The notes beneath the pieces were generated by a model. The model saw only the letters and a list, made by a program, of their open reading frames with translations, searched no databases and had not been told where the DNA came from. Positions 10,601 to 23,720 of a stretch of 64,000 nt of DNA are shown piece after piece. Both the position numbers and the translations under genes were made by a program. The stretch is from Liolophura sinensis (lineage: Eukaryota; Mollusca; Polyplacophora; Chitonida; Chitonidae), in assembly GCF_032854445.1 (NCBI RefSeq), contig NC_088301.1, forward strand, positions 14,444,281-14,508,280. Direction: 5' to 3'. How positions within the stretch are numbered: position 1 is the first letter of the stretch; each line of letters begins with the position of its first letter.

Positions 10601-12600
10601 AAGAGAACAAGGTACATTTTAATAATAAGATTTTCAACTTGTGAATCCAAACCCTCATGCTTTAAGCTACAAAGAAAATATTTGGAAGATACACATGTAG
10701 TCACTAATCTAAAAAAAAAAAATCTAAAACTTTTATTCCTTAATTTTATTCCAATTTTTAAGTGGTCTTTAGGACAATTGCTCTTTCACCTGTCTAAACG
10801 TACCAATCTATCCCTAGGTGTATGAAAATGCATACTTTTTTTACAGGCGGTATACGTTTTTACACATTCTAAACAGCCTACAATCACATACTACAGACAG
10901 ACTGGTGAGAAATGGTCTGTAAACAGTAAAAGACCTTCAGTTTGACAGAAGATATGAACAACTTGAACTGTAGAGTGGATAGAGTTGCTTAAAACTCTAT
11001 ATCCTGCTCTGATGTGGCAGGATTACCTTGTGATTTATGTTAGGTATGGAGTAGTAGAATCTGAAGGCAAAGGGCCAGTGTTCATGTATAATAGATGTGT
11101 GTGTGAGAGGCAAGCGCACTGGACCCATAAATATGCACCGCCAATGCTGACAAGACACCACAATCGATACATGTTTACTTTATCGTAAGTAGCAATCCCT
11201 AGTAAAATTCAACTGTCAGATTCCATTAAGGCGCCGTCAAAAACCCTGGAACGGAAGGTCTGACATGTCAGTCTCCAGCACAAATGTGATGGGATTTCCT
11301 CGCAGAGCATCATTACTCCTATCTTAATAACACAGATGCGGCCAAACTAATGCAATTTCTACCGTCTTAAAATTTCATGAATGCCAATAAAGCCGAAAGT
11401 ACAATAATTCTTTTTCTACGGTGGAGCTCATGACGACTTGTGCCTGGACAGCTAACAAATACATCAAGCAGACTGGTTAATTGCCCCGAACAAATACCCC
11501 AAGGGTAAGAGGAGGCTATATGAGTTTGGCCTTACCAGTCAACCACTACTACACATCACTTTCACCAAGCCATCCTGTAATTCAGCTATCGTGACATGAT
11601 CTGATTTCTCAATCAGTCATACATGTCCATCTGCCTTATTCGAGTCACTCTACCATTCCAGTGTCACTCCCACTTAACTATTCCGCAAATCAAATTTGTT
11701 TCCTTGCCATGGGGGATAAGGTAGGCCTTTGTTGCTTGGCAACAATATACAATATCGGCAAGAACCCACCAAGTGTTTGGTTCATGGATAATTTTTGTAA
11801 ATTTGAGTCGACCGCTGGTGGCTTACTGCCTAGTGATGAATCTTTTCACACCTTTAGAATAGCCTTGTTTTGGCCAAGGTATGGTATTTTGGTACATTTG
11901 AGTAATGTTCATGTCTGCTGTGGGTAGTCTGGGTCATGTCCATCCATTAGACACAGGACTAGGTACACAAGGGACATCGTACACGCTGGACAGACTGGGT
12001 ACACAAGGCACACAATCCCATCATGCACTTCACCAGGCCTTAGCTTCCATCTGCTGATCACCGCTTTCTCTCATTCTATCATCAGTTATGTTTCCACCTG
12101 TGTCTGCTCCGCCTCCAGCCTCTATACATATTGCATGTACATGTACAAGTTGTACCTGTGCACTAATGTAGAAGGCTTCCTTGAAGGCCTGTGGCCGGTA
12201 CTGCTATAGAGAGATTTGTAGGGCCTCTGGGATGTTAACTACTATGCTAAGACATGGCCAGACAACCTTGAGGATGGACAAAGGAATTACCACAGCTTTT
12301 CGAATGCGTACACACATTATACATGTAAATATTTAATTCACATGTCAGACTGTTTAATGTCAATTAAGGCCATAATATTAAGCTCTTCTACTCCTATATA
12401 AGCACATGTTCGATCTGTGGACTAGTTTCTTTCACTCTAGGTGTATTTACATCTATATGAAAATTCTACACGAGCGACGTATACACATAAAACTTTATTT
12501 GTCACAGAGATACAGTGTATTTGCAACACACACATCAGAACTCATGTTTACATGTAGCTTTCAATATATAATGTAAATGACTGTAGTCAGTCATATCAAC
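7650..12600. other. Non-coding tract, no gene established
   Basis: AT-rich, CpG-poor DNA. Items noted: one weak candidate signal-peptide exon (8890-8966), a 59-codon open frame with a good start context (10209-10388), and G-rich GTCGGGGGGGTAGGGTGG near 9819. Short open frames elsewhere have no recognisable domain. Confidence 0.5.
8890..8966 (+). CDS. Weak candidate first exon with signal-peptide-like start
   Basis: ATG at 8890 sits in a good context (CAACAATGG) and encodes 25 codons: a polar start, the hydrophobic stretch SVLFLIHVAVADVVW, then the donor match A|GTGAGT at 8966/8967. If the intron is not removed, a stop follows immediately. A signal peptide or membrane anchor is conceivable. 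No acceptor or second exon was found and no family was recognised. A donor hexamer match is expected many times in 64 kb by chance. Confidence 0.15.
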
Positions 12601-12614
12601 TCCTTTCGAACTGA

Positions 12615-12810
12615 CGTGTACCCTTTTTGGCATATGAAAGAGCAACTTTCAGTGAGATTTATGCACCTTCTTAATTTGCTTTCAGAGAAAAAACCACATT
12701 GGTCAGGTTAACCAATTTCAAGACTTCACAGAAAGTATAATTTTATCAGTCTATGCAGAATACGATTCTGCATAGTTAGTATGTGAAAAGGTTGAAGAAA
12801 TACAGTACAA
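12615..12810 (+). repeat. Dispersed repeat family F, copy 2
   Basis: It aligns from GTGTACCC through CATATGAAAGAGCAACTTTC, CCAATTTCAAGACTTCAC, AAAGTATAATTTTATCAGTC, and ends at TGAAGAAATACAGTA. It has the same order and strand as the copies at 1884 and 17327. Its 3' part has a local insertion or rearrangement around TACGATTCTGCATAG. Confidence 0.75.
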
Positions 12811-12819
12811 ACACCTATT

Positions 12820-15800
12820 CACGAGTTCAACCTTCATCGACTTCTTGAGTTTTTTGTGCCTGCTATGTAATGGAACTACACTGTATTATAATAGGTGATG
12901 TGTCATGATCATCTAACAGTAATGTTCTGGAATCCATTCTTAGACATTCACTTGTAAACACTCACTATTACAAGTATGTTTGTTCCAGTAGTCAGGCCTA
13001 CATGTATTCCCTTTAGATCTCACAAAACAATGGGGATTTATAAATTGAATACAAGGATTAGGGGCTTGTCAGTGACATGAATTCACCTGTATATGTACAT
13101 GTATGTGCCAACGATGTCAGCCGTTTTCTTGAGCTTGACTGGAAATGTGATGGTTCAATGGAATATACGGATCTCACAAGGCTACCAATGCAGCTGAATC
13201 AAGACAATACCATAGTCCATGGTCAGACAATTATATGTCTGTGAACCTGGCAGAGGTCTCAGTGAGAGCCAGCATCCCAAGCATCTGGTCCATTCTCAAG
13301 CTCGCTTAGGCAGGACAAATGACAACACTCTCCCTCTACACGCCCCATCAAGGGTCTGGGGGCTTCCTCAATGCATCAGCTCTTTTCAGCTAACCATAGG
13401 TCTCTACTTGTCTCTCTATGTGCTAATCAGGCGACGTGTGCAACTGACAGCTGAATGTCTGTATTAATTTCAGATTACTAGAAAAAATATGAAACCGATG
13501 GAATACATATGTATAAAAAATACAAGACAACCGATGAAAGATTTTCCCTTCTGAGAATCTATGCATACAATAGTTGGGACAGAACATACACAATGTACAT
13601 GTACATAGATTCAAAATTACAGTGAAGGTGATCTCTTCAGAAACTGATATACAATCTATTGTGAATATGTTTTTTTTTTACTTCTTGTTTGTTTGCATAA
13701 TCCTTTTTACCAAAAAAAAAAAAAAAACATTCTTTTTTGCACAAAGAGCTATGCATGCCTATAATACAAGAACAACAAAAGCCACATCTTTGATCCATTC
13801 ATTACGAATTTCAAACTGTTGAAATCGCTCACTTCTTCACAAATGTGAATATTTACATTTAGTCATACCGTTAATTACATGATTGCTGTCTAATGCCATA
13901 CTCATAGTACTTTTCACTTACGTGACAGCACACAGTTTCATGAGTGACAGGCTCTAATGTACATTTAGGTGTTGGACGGGAGGTATCCTTGTTGACAATG
14001 CAGACAGATGAATGGGCTACTTCTGATAGATCTTGCCTGAAAAGGGCAATTTTGTTCAAAACTTAAAGGAGCAGTGTCAAAGTATCAGGTTCTGAATTAA
14101 CCCAGATTAGGCCCTTTTGTACTGGAATGACTACCTTAAGTGACACAAAACTTTGACCAACAAAATGCCTCCTAGGAGTTAAATAAAAGCCATAAGATAT
14201 TACTTTTAGAGCTGAAACTTATATTTTCCTAGTAGGATATCATCTCGTCTTCAAAACAAACCTAAGAACACATTTCTAAAATCAATAAATAAGAATCTGG
14301 AAACATGAGCAGCTTATTCATGGACAAAATTATACGTCATTTAGTGTAATCTTTGGCAAGTGAGCCAACTTTCCCACATTATCACCTGAAGACAGCCACA
14401 GATACACTGTACCTGCACTGATAACATTCATGAGTTTTGAAGATAATAGTGCCATTACATCCATCACAACTCAACAATCTCCCCCACCCCCCTCGCCTCC
14501 CTTGCCCTGTCTACATTCAAAACAATTAGAGAGATTCTGTCTACCGAGAACCATTAATAAGGGGAGATTTGGAGTTGAGGTCAAGGTAAACACAGTGAAT
14601 GTGGTTCTGCAATCCTAATGTGCCACCAGACTCACTCATTAATTACCACAGCACAGCCATCCAGTCATCAAGATGCTTCTCCTACAAGCACCTCAGCAAA
14701 TTAATGTGCTGCCTCAAATATGCAAACACTTCAGAGGTGAAGGTAAACACAGTCAGCATACATCTCTGCTGTGTCCCAGCCTTGGCAAACGCTTTTGGAA
14801 GGACTAGTCGGCGTGTTTTAAAGCCACCATGCCAATAGCAGATGTGAGATAAAATGTGCTGGAGGGTGTGGAAATAATGAAGCATGCTATCTGGTTAGAG
14901 GGGATGATATTCCGTCAATCCTGCGAGGTGTTCCACACAGTCTACATCCTCACTATCTGTAGACTGAGCAATGGGAGGGCTAACCATATTATTTCTTTGT
15001 AATTTCCTCAACTGCAATGTAATTTATCTCGACTACAGGGAGATGAAACTTATCAGGGTCAGAGGCCTGCTCTAACTACATGTGTACCTGGGAGTAATCG
15101 CTCAATTTCGCAGTCTCACGATCTGTTAAAGGTCAGCAGTTAGCGCTTACCTGTTCTTGGGACTTGTGATGAGGAATAAAGTGCTTCAAGCGCTTCCCAC
15201 CAGCAGCGTGGCAATATGGTTTCTGTCACCGCTTATCACTGTTCCCTGCTACTGCAGCAGTATCGATAACCACTGGGACAAGCCCAGGTCTGCATGTCCC
15301 ACCACTTACCCACAAAAGTTAGAGCCTGGACAAACCAGCTGTGTAAGGAAGAGATGCAGTCTACTGTACTGGCTGCCTATGGACACCCGATAGCTGGGGC
15401 AGGCCAAAACCAATGCAGCTAAAAAGCACAAGACCCTTTTTTTTTAAAGGATTTGGCTGTGTGTGGTAAATGGTCATCACTTCCAACAGTCTTGGTCTTG
15501 CCACCATCAGTAATGACAAAGACATCAGGCATAAACAATCCAGCTGAACACCCAACAGATGGGTCAGACAGGCAGACAAGCCAATGGGATCATTCCAGTA
15601 ACATGCGCCAGCAAAATCAAAGTAAACAAAAGAAGGATAAGTCAGTTTTGGGGGTAAATTTATGAAACAATGTACATCATCCAAAATTTTCCCATTGCCA
15701 AAGATGCATGAGGTTATGTTCTGTTCATAAACATGTAAATTTTTAACACTTACAGTAAATAATTTACATGTACAGCATTAAGGCAACACTATTATAATTT

Positions 15801-17320
15801 TGCATTTAACAGGCAAGCTGACACTAATGAATAAAATGGAATAAAAGATAAACTGAAATCCATATTTTTTATTTTGTCTGATCTTGAGGTTTTCCATAAA
15901 TATGTCTTCTTCAATAGGGGAAATTGTGGAAATAGTCTTCAACAGACTTTCAAACTTTGTTTTTATACTCTCTTCGGACAATGAAAAAAAATTTATTATG
16001 CCCGTTGAACAACAATTCAAATTGGTGTGGCCTAACCTAATCCCACATTCACATCATATATTCAATGCCACATACAAGGTTGAAAACTATCCAGCCACAT
16101 CATGACATGAACATCTACAACATACGATCTGATACTAGAACTCAGCAAAGTGCACTGGCTTCCTCTTGTTTTTAATAACCATTTTCCTCCAATAACCTAT
16201 TTACACATTTGATAACAGCTGTGCACGTGCACACACTTGTACAACACACACAAAGAAATATATTCTGAAATATTCTTGCACATTAAGGCAAAACATACAT
16301 ATATACATGCATGCATGCATAATAAAGAAACCAAATTCTGTAATTCTTCAAACTTTTCCCATGTTTGCAAGGTGTTTATTCAAGCATAGGCTTTCACCAA
16401 GGTTTTAATAACGTGGAATACATCATGAACTTCCCATTACATGTATCTTGTGTTTGGAGGAGTTCAAACTCTGTCAATATACACTATATATGCAAAGTTT
16501 ACATAAAGAAACCCTCCCCACTAACATGTGCAGATTTCATGGTTGAGTGAGGTCTTTGGGCAATCTGACAGATTATCTGATTGCAGAATTTGTTAGTCAA
16601 ATTATGACCCAAAGAGTAAACAGCAGCTTTAAAAAAATGGACAGTGACATGTGCAGCAGGAGAAACTACTCCCAGTTTAGAGATAGCTTTTATCTTTATC
16701 GTCATTTCCTCTGACAAGATACTAGGCTTTCACTTCCTGTATGAGAGCTTTCTTAGGTCCATCTTCACAAAACCATGTAGAAAGTGGAGAACTCAACCCT
16801 GTGAACCATCTTGATACCTGTCAAAATATACATCCTGTGACTTGGACAACATGGCAGCATTCTGACTAGCCTTAGATTTTTTATCAGGTTTTATGCTGGT
16901 TATTGCCTCTATGAGATGGATCCAATGGCATATGCCAAACCTGAGCCTGGTAGCATATATACAGACCAGTCCTGTATACAGGGAAGTTTAGACCAGTGGT
17001 TTCTGGTCAGAACAGTTGGCCATATAAACACAGCTTCTCTCAGGGCTGATATCTTGAGTCAGCTGCCAAACTGACCATGGCCTAAGGATAGGGCTGGGCC
17101 CAAGTGCAGTACAATTGGTAGTGCTTTACTATATCTTTGTTTACAACCATGTGGCCAGTAACACAAGAAGGCTTTTCAGGCCAATCTTGCATGAACATAG
17201 AACCCTAGTCATGTTTATGTCTGCACATTTTGATATCTAACAGTCACCTGAATCCTCCACATGTACCTTAAAAGAAGAAGTCTGGAAGTCTCCATCTTTG
17301 AATTTCTTTTCTACAAATGT
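12820..17320. other. Non-coding tract with possible regulatory motifs
   Basis: No gene was recognised. A 20-bp motif with a forkhead core is repeated at 14577 and 14734. AT-rich conserved-looking stretches occur at 14430-14900 and 15780-16110. A CATG-rich microsatellite lies near 16300-16320. Open frames such as 15361-15684 (minus) carry no recognisable domain. Confidence 0.5.
14577..14596 (+). promoter_or_regulatory. Motif GAGGT-AAGGTAAACACAGT, first of two
   Basis: This 20-bp block recurs at 14734-14753 with one mismatch. It contains a forkhead core (GTAAACA) beside AGGTCA/AAGGT, a nuclear-receptor-like half site. A pair of near-identical blocks 157 bp apart in otherwise unrelated DNA suggests a conserved binding module; chance is not excluded. 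Confidence 0.3.
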
Positions 17321-17326
17321 ACCCCA

Positions 17327-17543
17327 ATTCCTCAATCTTTTCACATATGACAGAGGAAGCTTTAGTGCAATTTATGCACATTTTTAATCTGATTTTGGAG
17401 ACAGAACTACACTGGTTGGATTACTCAGTTTCAGGGCTTCAAAAAAAGTATAATTTTATCAGTCAACACAAAGTAATGCCTTCAGAATTATGTGCTAGAA
17501 TAAACACCTTACAAACATGCAATATGCTTGAAGAATTACAGTA
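17327..17543 (+). repeat. Dispersed repeat family F, copy 3
   Basis: It matches copy 1 through TGTACCCCAATT, TTTTCACATATGACAG, TTTCAGGGCTTCA, AAAGTATAATTTTATCAGTC, AATGCCTTCAGAAT and GAAGAATTACAG. It is closest to copy 1 in its 3' half. A 75-codon open frame crosses it but is not shared by the other copies, which argues against coding. Confidence 0.8.
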
Positions 17544-17557
17544 AGTGGTATTTTCAA

Positions 17558-17655
17558 TTTATAATTTTATCAGTCAAAACAAAATAATGTCTTCAGAATA
17601 TACATGAATATCACTTTACACGCAAGCAAAGAGATTAAAGAATTACAGCATGTAG
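17558..17655 (+). repeat. Dispersed repeat family F, partial tandem copy
   Basis: It starts at TATAATTTTATCAGTC, continues with AATAATGTCTTCAGAAT, and ends with AAGAATTACAGCATGTA. This repeats only the 3' half of the adjacent copy (17327-17543), so it looks like a local tandem duplication. Confidence 0.75.
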
Positions 17656-17659
17656 GCAT

Positions 17660-19560
17660 ACAGTGTACATGTTCCGAATCCAGTCTATGTGTCGAGTTAA
17701 TAATGCTATTCCAACATATACTATTATAAGGAATGAGGATCTCAACATGTACCTCAACTAACTATGCAGCTTATTGGAGGAGATTTGGGTGCCTTTTCTG
17801 AGCCTACCAGAAGTGAAAATATTGAGGATGTCTTGACAAGTAATACTAGGCTAAACAATGTACATGTAACTTACTAATCAACAAAATGGTAACAACAACA
17901 TCGTTTTAAAATTCCACTCTTGTCACAATTTATTCACTTTTTTGGCCTTTGGTTGAATTTGGGTACACATCAATATTTAGGTAAAAAAAAGGAGTGTTAA
18001 AAATTGCTACAAGGATACTTGCAAATCTGTTGACAGTTCAAACAAGTACAGGTATGTAGTTTATACAATTTGGGGGAGGGGGAGGTCATACAGTGATGAG
18101 CGAAGACCTACCATGCCGAAGGCCTGATATCCAGCACATACAAGTGAAATCTGTTTCTCTTAAGCAGATAGTACTAAGGGGCATTCATGTACAGTATCTG
18201 ACAGAAGCCTCTATAGCATCTTTCCATTTCAGCCTAACAGAAGTTCCAGTAAAAACATTACATTATTGAGGGAAAAAATGGTGTATCATGAAAGACTGAA
18301 AATCTTGAAACCATTTCGATAGAATAAATCAAAATGGTTTACCACTCTTCATATTGAAAAATCAAGTAAAACGATTTAAACCATCAACACATCACGGCAT
18401 CTGTACATTTTTTCCCCATAACTAAAGATGTCCTGGAGTACTGTGCACCAGCCAACACTTCACAACAACAGATAGAAACCGTAGGACATCATGGATAGGA
18501 GGGCATGTGGCACATATGGTTGTGTTGAGGACAAAATTGCTGTTTCTCTACCCACTGGCCTTTTCAAAAGAGATGAAAATTACCCCAGACAGGAGGATCA
18601 GGTCCACTAAAAATGTCAAGGTGAGGGAATCGTCCAGCGCCTAGTGTCCATTATTGAGTTAACCCATGACCTGGTCAGCCTGTGGAGGCCAGTATTAGTG
18701 CCAGTCTGTCCACTCCAGCCAAAGGTTAGAGCAGGCAGTAAGCCTCTCATGGACCACTACAGTTACCATATGCTTCTGGCACTTCAGATCAACAAGCCCA
18801 TCAGCACTCCAGGCTAATGTCAAAACTAACTTCAAGAATAAGTCTTGGAATCTGCTTATCTTTTTTCTCCTGTCCTGTCAGAGGCAGGGCAGTATAGGTC
18901 TTCAAGACAAAGTGTAAGTGAGATAAACACACTTAACATCTGAAAAGTTCACATAGAAAACACCAGTCTCCATGCTATAAAAACAACCACATACATGCCA
19001 ACCAAGACCAGAAGTTCTTCACACATCTTAATACATGCAATAATCTTTACACATATATCTATCCAAATGAGTAAAAATTTGTTAATAGGGTGCATGAGAT
19101 GATTGGCAAATCCTCTGGCAACCCACTTTACTAAAAGAGTGACAGCTTTGTCCTGTATCAAACAGTTGGTCCATGACCTACAGCTTATTTTCAAGCTTGC
19201 TACCTAATCCATGCAACACCACATTGTTTATTTATGTTATCAAATATTTAAATATTGCATAATACAGGCAAAGAAATTTCTATAATGTTTTGTTTTACAA
19301 AATAAGCCAATTAGTCACAGAATTGTTGCTACTGCAATTTGACAGTTAATTATACACAGGAATTTGTCCACATCACTGGCCCACTCCATATACTCCATAT
19401 ACACATAACCCACCAACAATCTGACCCAACTCTTCATCCAGTTCTGAGGCAACTCCAGGAACAATAACACAAGCAACCTACAGCACATGTTAAATGAACA
19501 GCCAATTTTAAGACAGATAGCTTTGTAATGTACCCAACGTCCCTTTCAAGGGACACATAG
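17660..19560. other. Non-coding tract, no gene recognised
   Basis: AT-rich DNA with a GGGGGAGGGGGAGG run near 18072. The stretch at 18440-18810 is less AT-rich and could hold conserved elements, but I see no exon. Confidence 0.5.
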
Positions 19561-19568
19561 TATGAAAG

Positions 19569-19835
19569 GGAACTCGGCTACTGACAAACATGTACGCCCT
19601 GTCACAGAAAAAGGGAACTCGGCTACTGACATACATGTACGCCCTGTCACAGAAAAAGGGAACTCGGCTACTGACAAACATGTACGCCCTGTCACAGAAA
19701 AAGGGAACTCGGCTACTGACATACATGTACGCCCTGTCACAGAAAAAGGGAACTCAGCTACTGACATACATGTACGCCCTGTCACAGAAAAAGGGAACTC
19801 GGCTACTGACATACATGTACGCCCTGTCACAGCCT
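19569..19835. repeat. 45-bp minisatellite, six copies
   Basis: GGAACTCGGCTACTGAC starts at 19569, 19614, 19659, 19704, 19749 and 19794, exactly 45 bp apart. Each unit contains CATGTACGCCCTGTCACAG. Copies 1 and 3 have ACAAACATG; copies 2, 4, 5 and 6 have ACATACATG. This hints at a 90-bp duplication step. Because 45 is divisible by three, several frames on both strands stay open; they encode only the repeat and are not taken as genes. Confidence 0.95.
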
Positions 19836-19839
19836 CATC

Positions 19840-22800
19840 CGAATCAGATGTAGGCAACTGGAAACCATACCATTTAATTGTGGATGGCAATGGTCATCCA
19901 TTTTCTAATGACATTTTTTTTTCCTATCCTGCTTTCAACAATTGTCTTTCTTGGACACACTTCTGCAGTGGGGCACTTTTAACTGTTTTGGCCTAGACTC
20001 CATATTGCATAATTTCAAAAGCACCAGTGACCTGTTGTCAAATGTTTCCTGTTGAGTATCACTATCAGATTTGATCTTATTACCGCTGATTAATACAACG
20101 GTGTAAGAGTCTGAAGGCTAGCCATTCTGGCAGCAACGTGCACAAATCTGCCTTCCAAAGCATCTCCACTAAGCTACATGTAAGTTCAACCTGACTGAGG
20201 ATGATACATGTACCATGGCACATACTCTCTGGCTGATTAAATCTATGTGTCATCCACATGTACAAGAAATCAAATGTCATCTTCATTGTGAACTAATGTA
20301 GGTTGATTTCATATGCTGACCTGGGTCCAACCACTTTGGCTGATCTGATAACAGTAACCAGTAAACAACATTGGTAAGATGCAAAATTAAAGGGCATTTC
20401 ATGGGGACATGGCCAGACCTTAGGGTTGGGACTCAACTGCTGAGACTTGTTGGCCAGGATAGAATTTCGTCTAAATAGCTCTATCAATATGTATCCACAT
20501 GACTCGGGCCAGCAAATAATTCCCTTTGACCGGGGTTAGGCTGCCAATAACTGCCAGTGACCAGGAGATAGACTGGTTCATTATTGGCCTCAGTCTTCAG
20601 CCTGGTGGATATTAGCAAGTAGCACTGGGAGCCAAAACCATGCTGATGGGGAGTGGGGGAGGGAAATGGGTAGGGTAGGGGGAGAACTAAACAAACCACT
20701 ATTACAATTTCCAACCAGACCTCTTCTCATCACAAAAACTGATTATTCCATGTCCTAGACAAGAAATGCATGCTTCTGCAACTTCTCATCTTTAGAGATA
20801 ATTATCTCTTTTGTTTCTTCATGTTTTCAGAATTCATGCCTTTGTGTGAAAAGAAATGTCCCGCACAAAAAACTTGGCAGTTCCTGGAAAAATCTATTTA
20901 CAGATGACAATGCTTGAGCAACATAACATTACCTCTTTATCAAAAGAAAATAAAAATCAAAGATGACAGGCTTCACAAAATAGACTCTTAAAATTATGAT
21001 GTGCTTTTCCCACTGAAGACACATGTTTTCATATGTTTAAGATGTAAGATGGACATTTTTGACCAGATTATTATCCATACGTACACATCAGAGAATTCTT
21101 GAATTGATTTCTGAATGCAAGTCACAAAGAGATAATGTTTTTGATACTCAGTCAAAACTAAATCTGATACCTTTTTTTCGCCACTTTGACAGAAAGTAAA
21201 GCCTATCCCAAACACTGCTACTGCAGTGGTAAAAGGTACATGCACATGCTGAAAAGTGTACTTTTCAATTAACTAACCAGGTGCTTCAAAAGTGGAAGTT
21301 TAGGAGAAACAAGACCACTGCGATTGTTCATTATGTGGACTGGCATGGTGGCTTTATAGAGGGCACAGTAGGTTTTAGTAAGACAAGAAGTAAATGTTGG
21401 AGCCAGGTTGCAGCCAAGTGGAAGGAGTGTTTAGTTGTGTATTTAATTAGACTTGTGGGCTCAGCGATCCCCCCCCCCCCACTAATCTGACAGGGCTAGG
21501 GATGAGATGGTCAAGGGAGACAGTCTTAACAACACAGGCCTGACCCTCGTTAAGCTTCACATTCACACTTCATTACACAGTTGTGCCACTGTATTAATTA
21601 GTATAGATCACCTCTGCTAGGCGGCAGGCTCATTTATCTAAATGACACAAACGCAGACTCGGAGCCAGTGTCACTCTCACACTATAGGCAACGGGGGGGC
21701 TGTCATAATGGAAAATAAGGGATGGAGATCCAGCGAGACAAGGCAAATTAAGCAGAATGGCAGAAATGATGAAACTGTCTACATAATGCCAGTTCTTGGT
21801 AACTGATTTCAGCAGAGAATTGTGCTGACTTAAAGAACAATATGTTTATTAATACAGTTTTATAAATAATAATAACAAGTATCAGTATTGCTACTGTCTT
21901 CCATAACAAACTAGACTTTAGTTTTGCATGCTCCTTTAGAAAATCAGTAGGAATCAATTATAAAATGATTTAATTTGAAACCAGTCCAATTAATATATAT
22001 ACATTTAGAATGTCAACAGTCTGTTATTTGCTCCAATATACAAATGGAGATGTCGTAGGATTCTTTTACACACTCAGATGTGCACAAATACTTTATTTTA
22101 CCAGTCCGCCAACTGAGTAATCATTTATATATTAAATATATGAATTCTTAACACCATATTATATGATTTAATGACACAGTGCACAATCACAGTATAGCGT
22201 GATTATCTACTAATATGTTAATTACACATTTAACAACATCCATGCCCTTTAAAGGACAATTATCTCTTATTTAAAAGCACAATTACCGCAGAACTAAATA
22301 ATTCCCCACTCAGACAGCAAACTGTCAGGTTTTTTTTCTCTTTTCCATGCTCAGAATCTACTAATGCGAAATTAGAAAATGATTAACATTGATGGAAGAT
22401 TCAATGTGAAGGCACTTCAAACATGGAAGGCACTTACAAAATTATGACGTATTTTGAAATCTTTAATGTGTGTGTCTGCAGACCAATCTACATTCTTCAC
22501 ACTCTGTGATCAGCCATTTGGGATTAGGATCTTTACCACTAAACTACCGACTTCTCCCTTGTGACAAGTACAAGTAGCCTTCGACACATACATGTATCAA
22601 TATACATGAAAATATCTATAAGCATAAATGTACAGCCTAAATTTATATCTGAATAGATATACAATGAAGAGAAATAAGAGTTGAAAAACCAAACATTTTG
22701 GACTGGTGCCACTAGAATGTAATTTACAGGGATACTCCACATTAAAGTACACTGGGCTTGAATAAAGCATACCTTAACTCATATTTATTTACTCATTTCA

Positions 22801-23460
22801 GGGCCATATTTTAAAAAGTTTTGCTACTGAGTCCTAATTATGAAGATTATAACCTGTTTAAACAGTATATTAACGAGAGGGCTTCTGAAAAACATAATAA
22901 TGACTTTAAATCCACCAAAAACAATAGACTTATTCCCTAACAGATCTCTGGTACAACACACTGGGATTTCCCATCATAATTTCTTAACTTACTTTTTTCG
23001 GAAAATATGGCCCCAGAAAGTTAGGAGTTCAGAACCAGCTCAAAAATTTTGAATTTCTTTCGGCCATTTTAAAAAATGGCCATTTAAAGTTTACCAAAAC
23101 GCTTACAACTGCTGAAAATGAGAACTATATGACTGATAAACAAAAGAACAGTAGTTATGTATTTAGTGTACGCCGTGTTTGGGTCAAAGTGATCTGTCAG
23201 GTATAAAAAAGAAACACCCCTGGTGGGAGAGTGAATAATGTTTTTAGCCTTTCACCACACAGGTGAATTAAATCAGCCCCTGTAGGCCCTGTATTGAGAA
23301 CCGTCTAAACACGGCATAAACACTCCACACAATGCCCCTGAAGTCTACATCATCACTTATTTCTAAACTTTTCCCCAAAGCAAACAAGTATGTTGGACAG
23401 GCTAGCAAAACAGATCGGCCATGTTTTACTAACGACTCACAATCGCAAGTTACAACGACA
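19840..23460. other. Non-coding tract, possibly intronic regulatory DNA
   Basis: No gene was recognised. AT-rich TAAT-containing stretches lie at 21570-21760 and 22180-22320, with a 12-C run at 21469-21480 and G-rich DNA at 20645-20690. A 20-bp hairpin lies at 23062-23081 (GGCCATTTT, two-base centre, AAAATGGCC). Inverted repeats at 22801 and 23002 are listed separately. Confidence 0.45.
22801..23013. repeat. Inverted-repeat pair, possible small non-autonomous element
   Basis: GGGCCATATTTT (22801-22812) is matched exactly by AAAATATGGCCC (23002-23013). Just inside, both ends run into A-rich DNA and an ATTATGA block. No target-site duplication is clear. This could be a worn MITE or chance; the 12-bp perfect arms make it worth noting. 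Confidence 0.35.
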
Positions 23461-23520
23461 ACTGGCACTCTTGTTTAGCAGACAACTCTCTCAGAAGAGC
23501 TGTGAAGAGTTCGATCTTAC

Positions 23521-23720
23521 CTCATAGTGTGAGTCTGTAGTTCCCGGTGAGAAGAAGTTTAAAGGAAAACAGGGTTAATCACCTTTTTCATTGTCTCAGC
23601 ACTTTTGTTGACATTAGCTAGATTCCCGTGCAGAAAGAAAGACCCGAGATCTCGTTCGAAATGCTCGTAACGGGCACCACTTCTGAGTCTCGGCTGCATG
23701 TATTACTACGCGCTCGTGAG
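23521..23720 (-). other. Candidate non-coding first exon on the minus strand
   Basis: Read on the minus strand, CpG-bearing DNA from about 23720 runs to CTATGAG|GTAAGATCG, a good donor match with the exon's last base at 23521. The transcription start is not visible, so the 5' limit is nominal. If real, the following 23 kb of repeat-poor DNA could be a long first intron. The support is one splice motif plus base composition. Confidence 0.2.

Noticed and set aside
19562-19996. 144-codon open frame with 15-residue repeats
   Set aside because: It is explained by the 45-bp minisatellite; four overlapping frames are open and none has start context or a domain.
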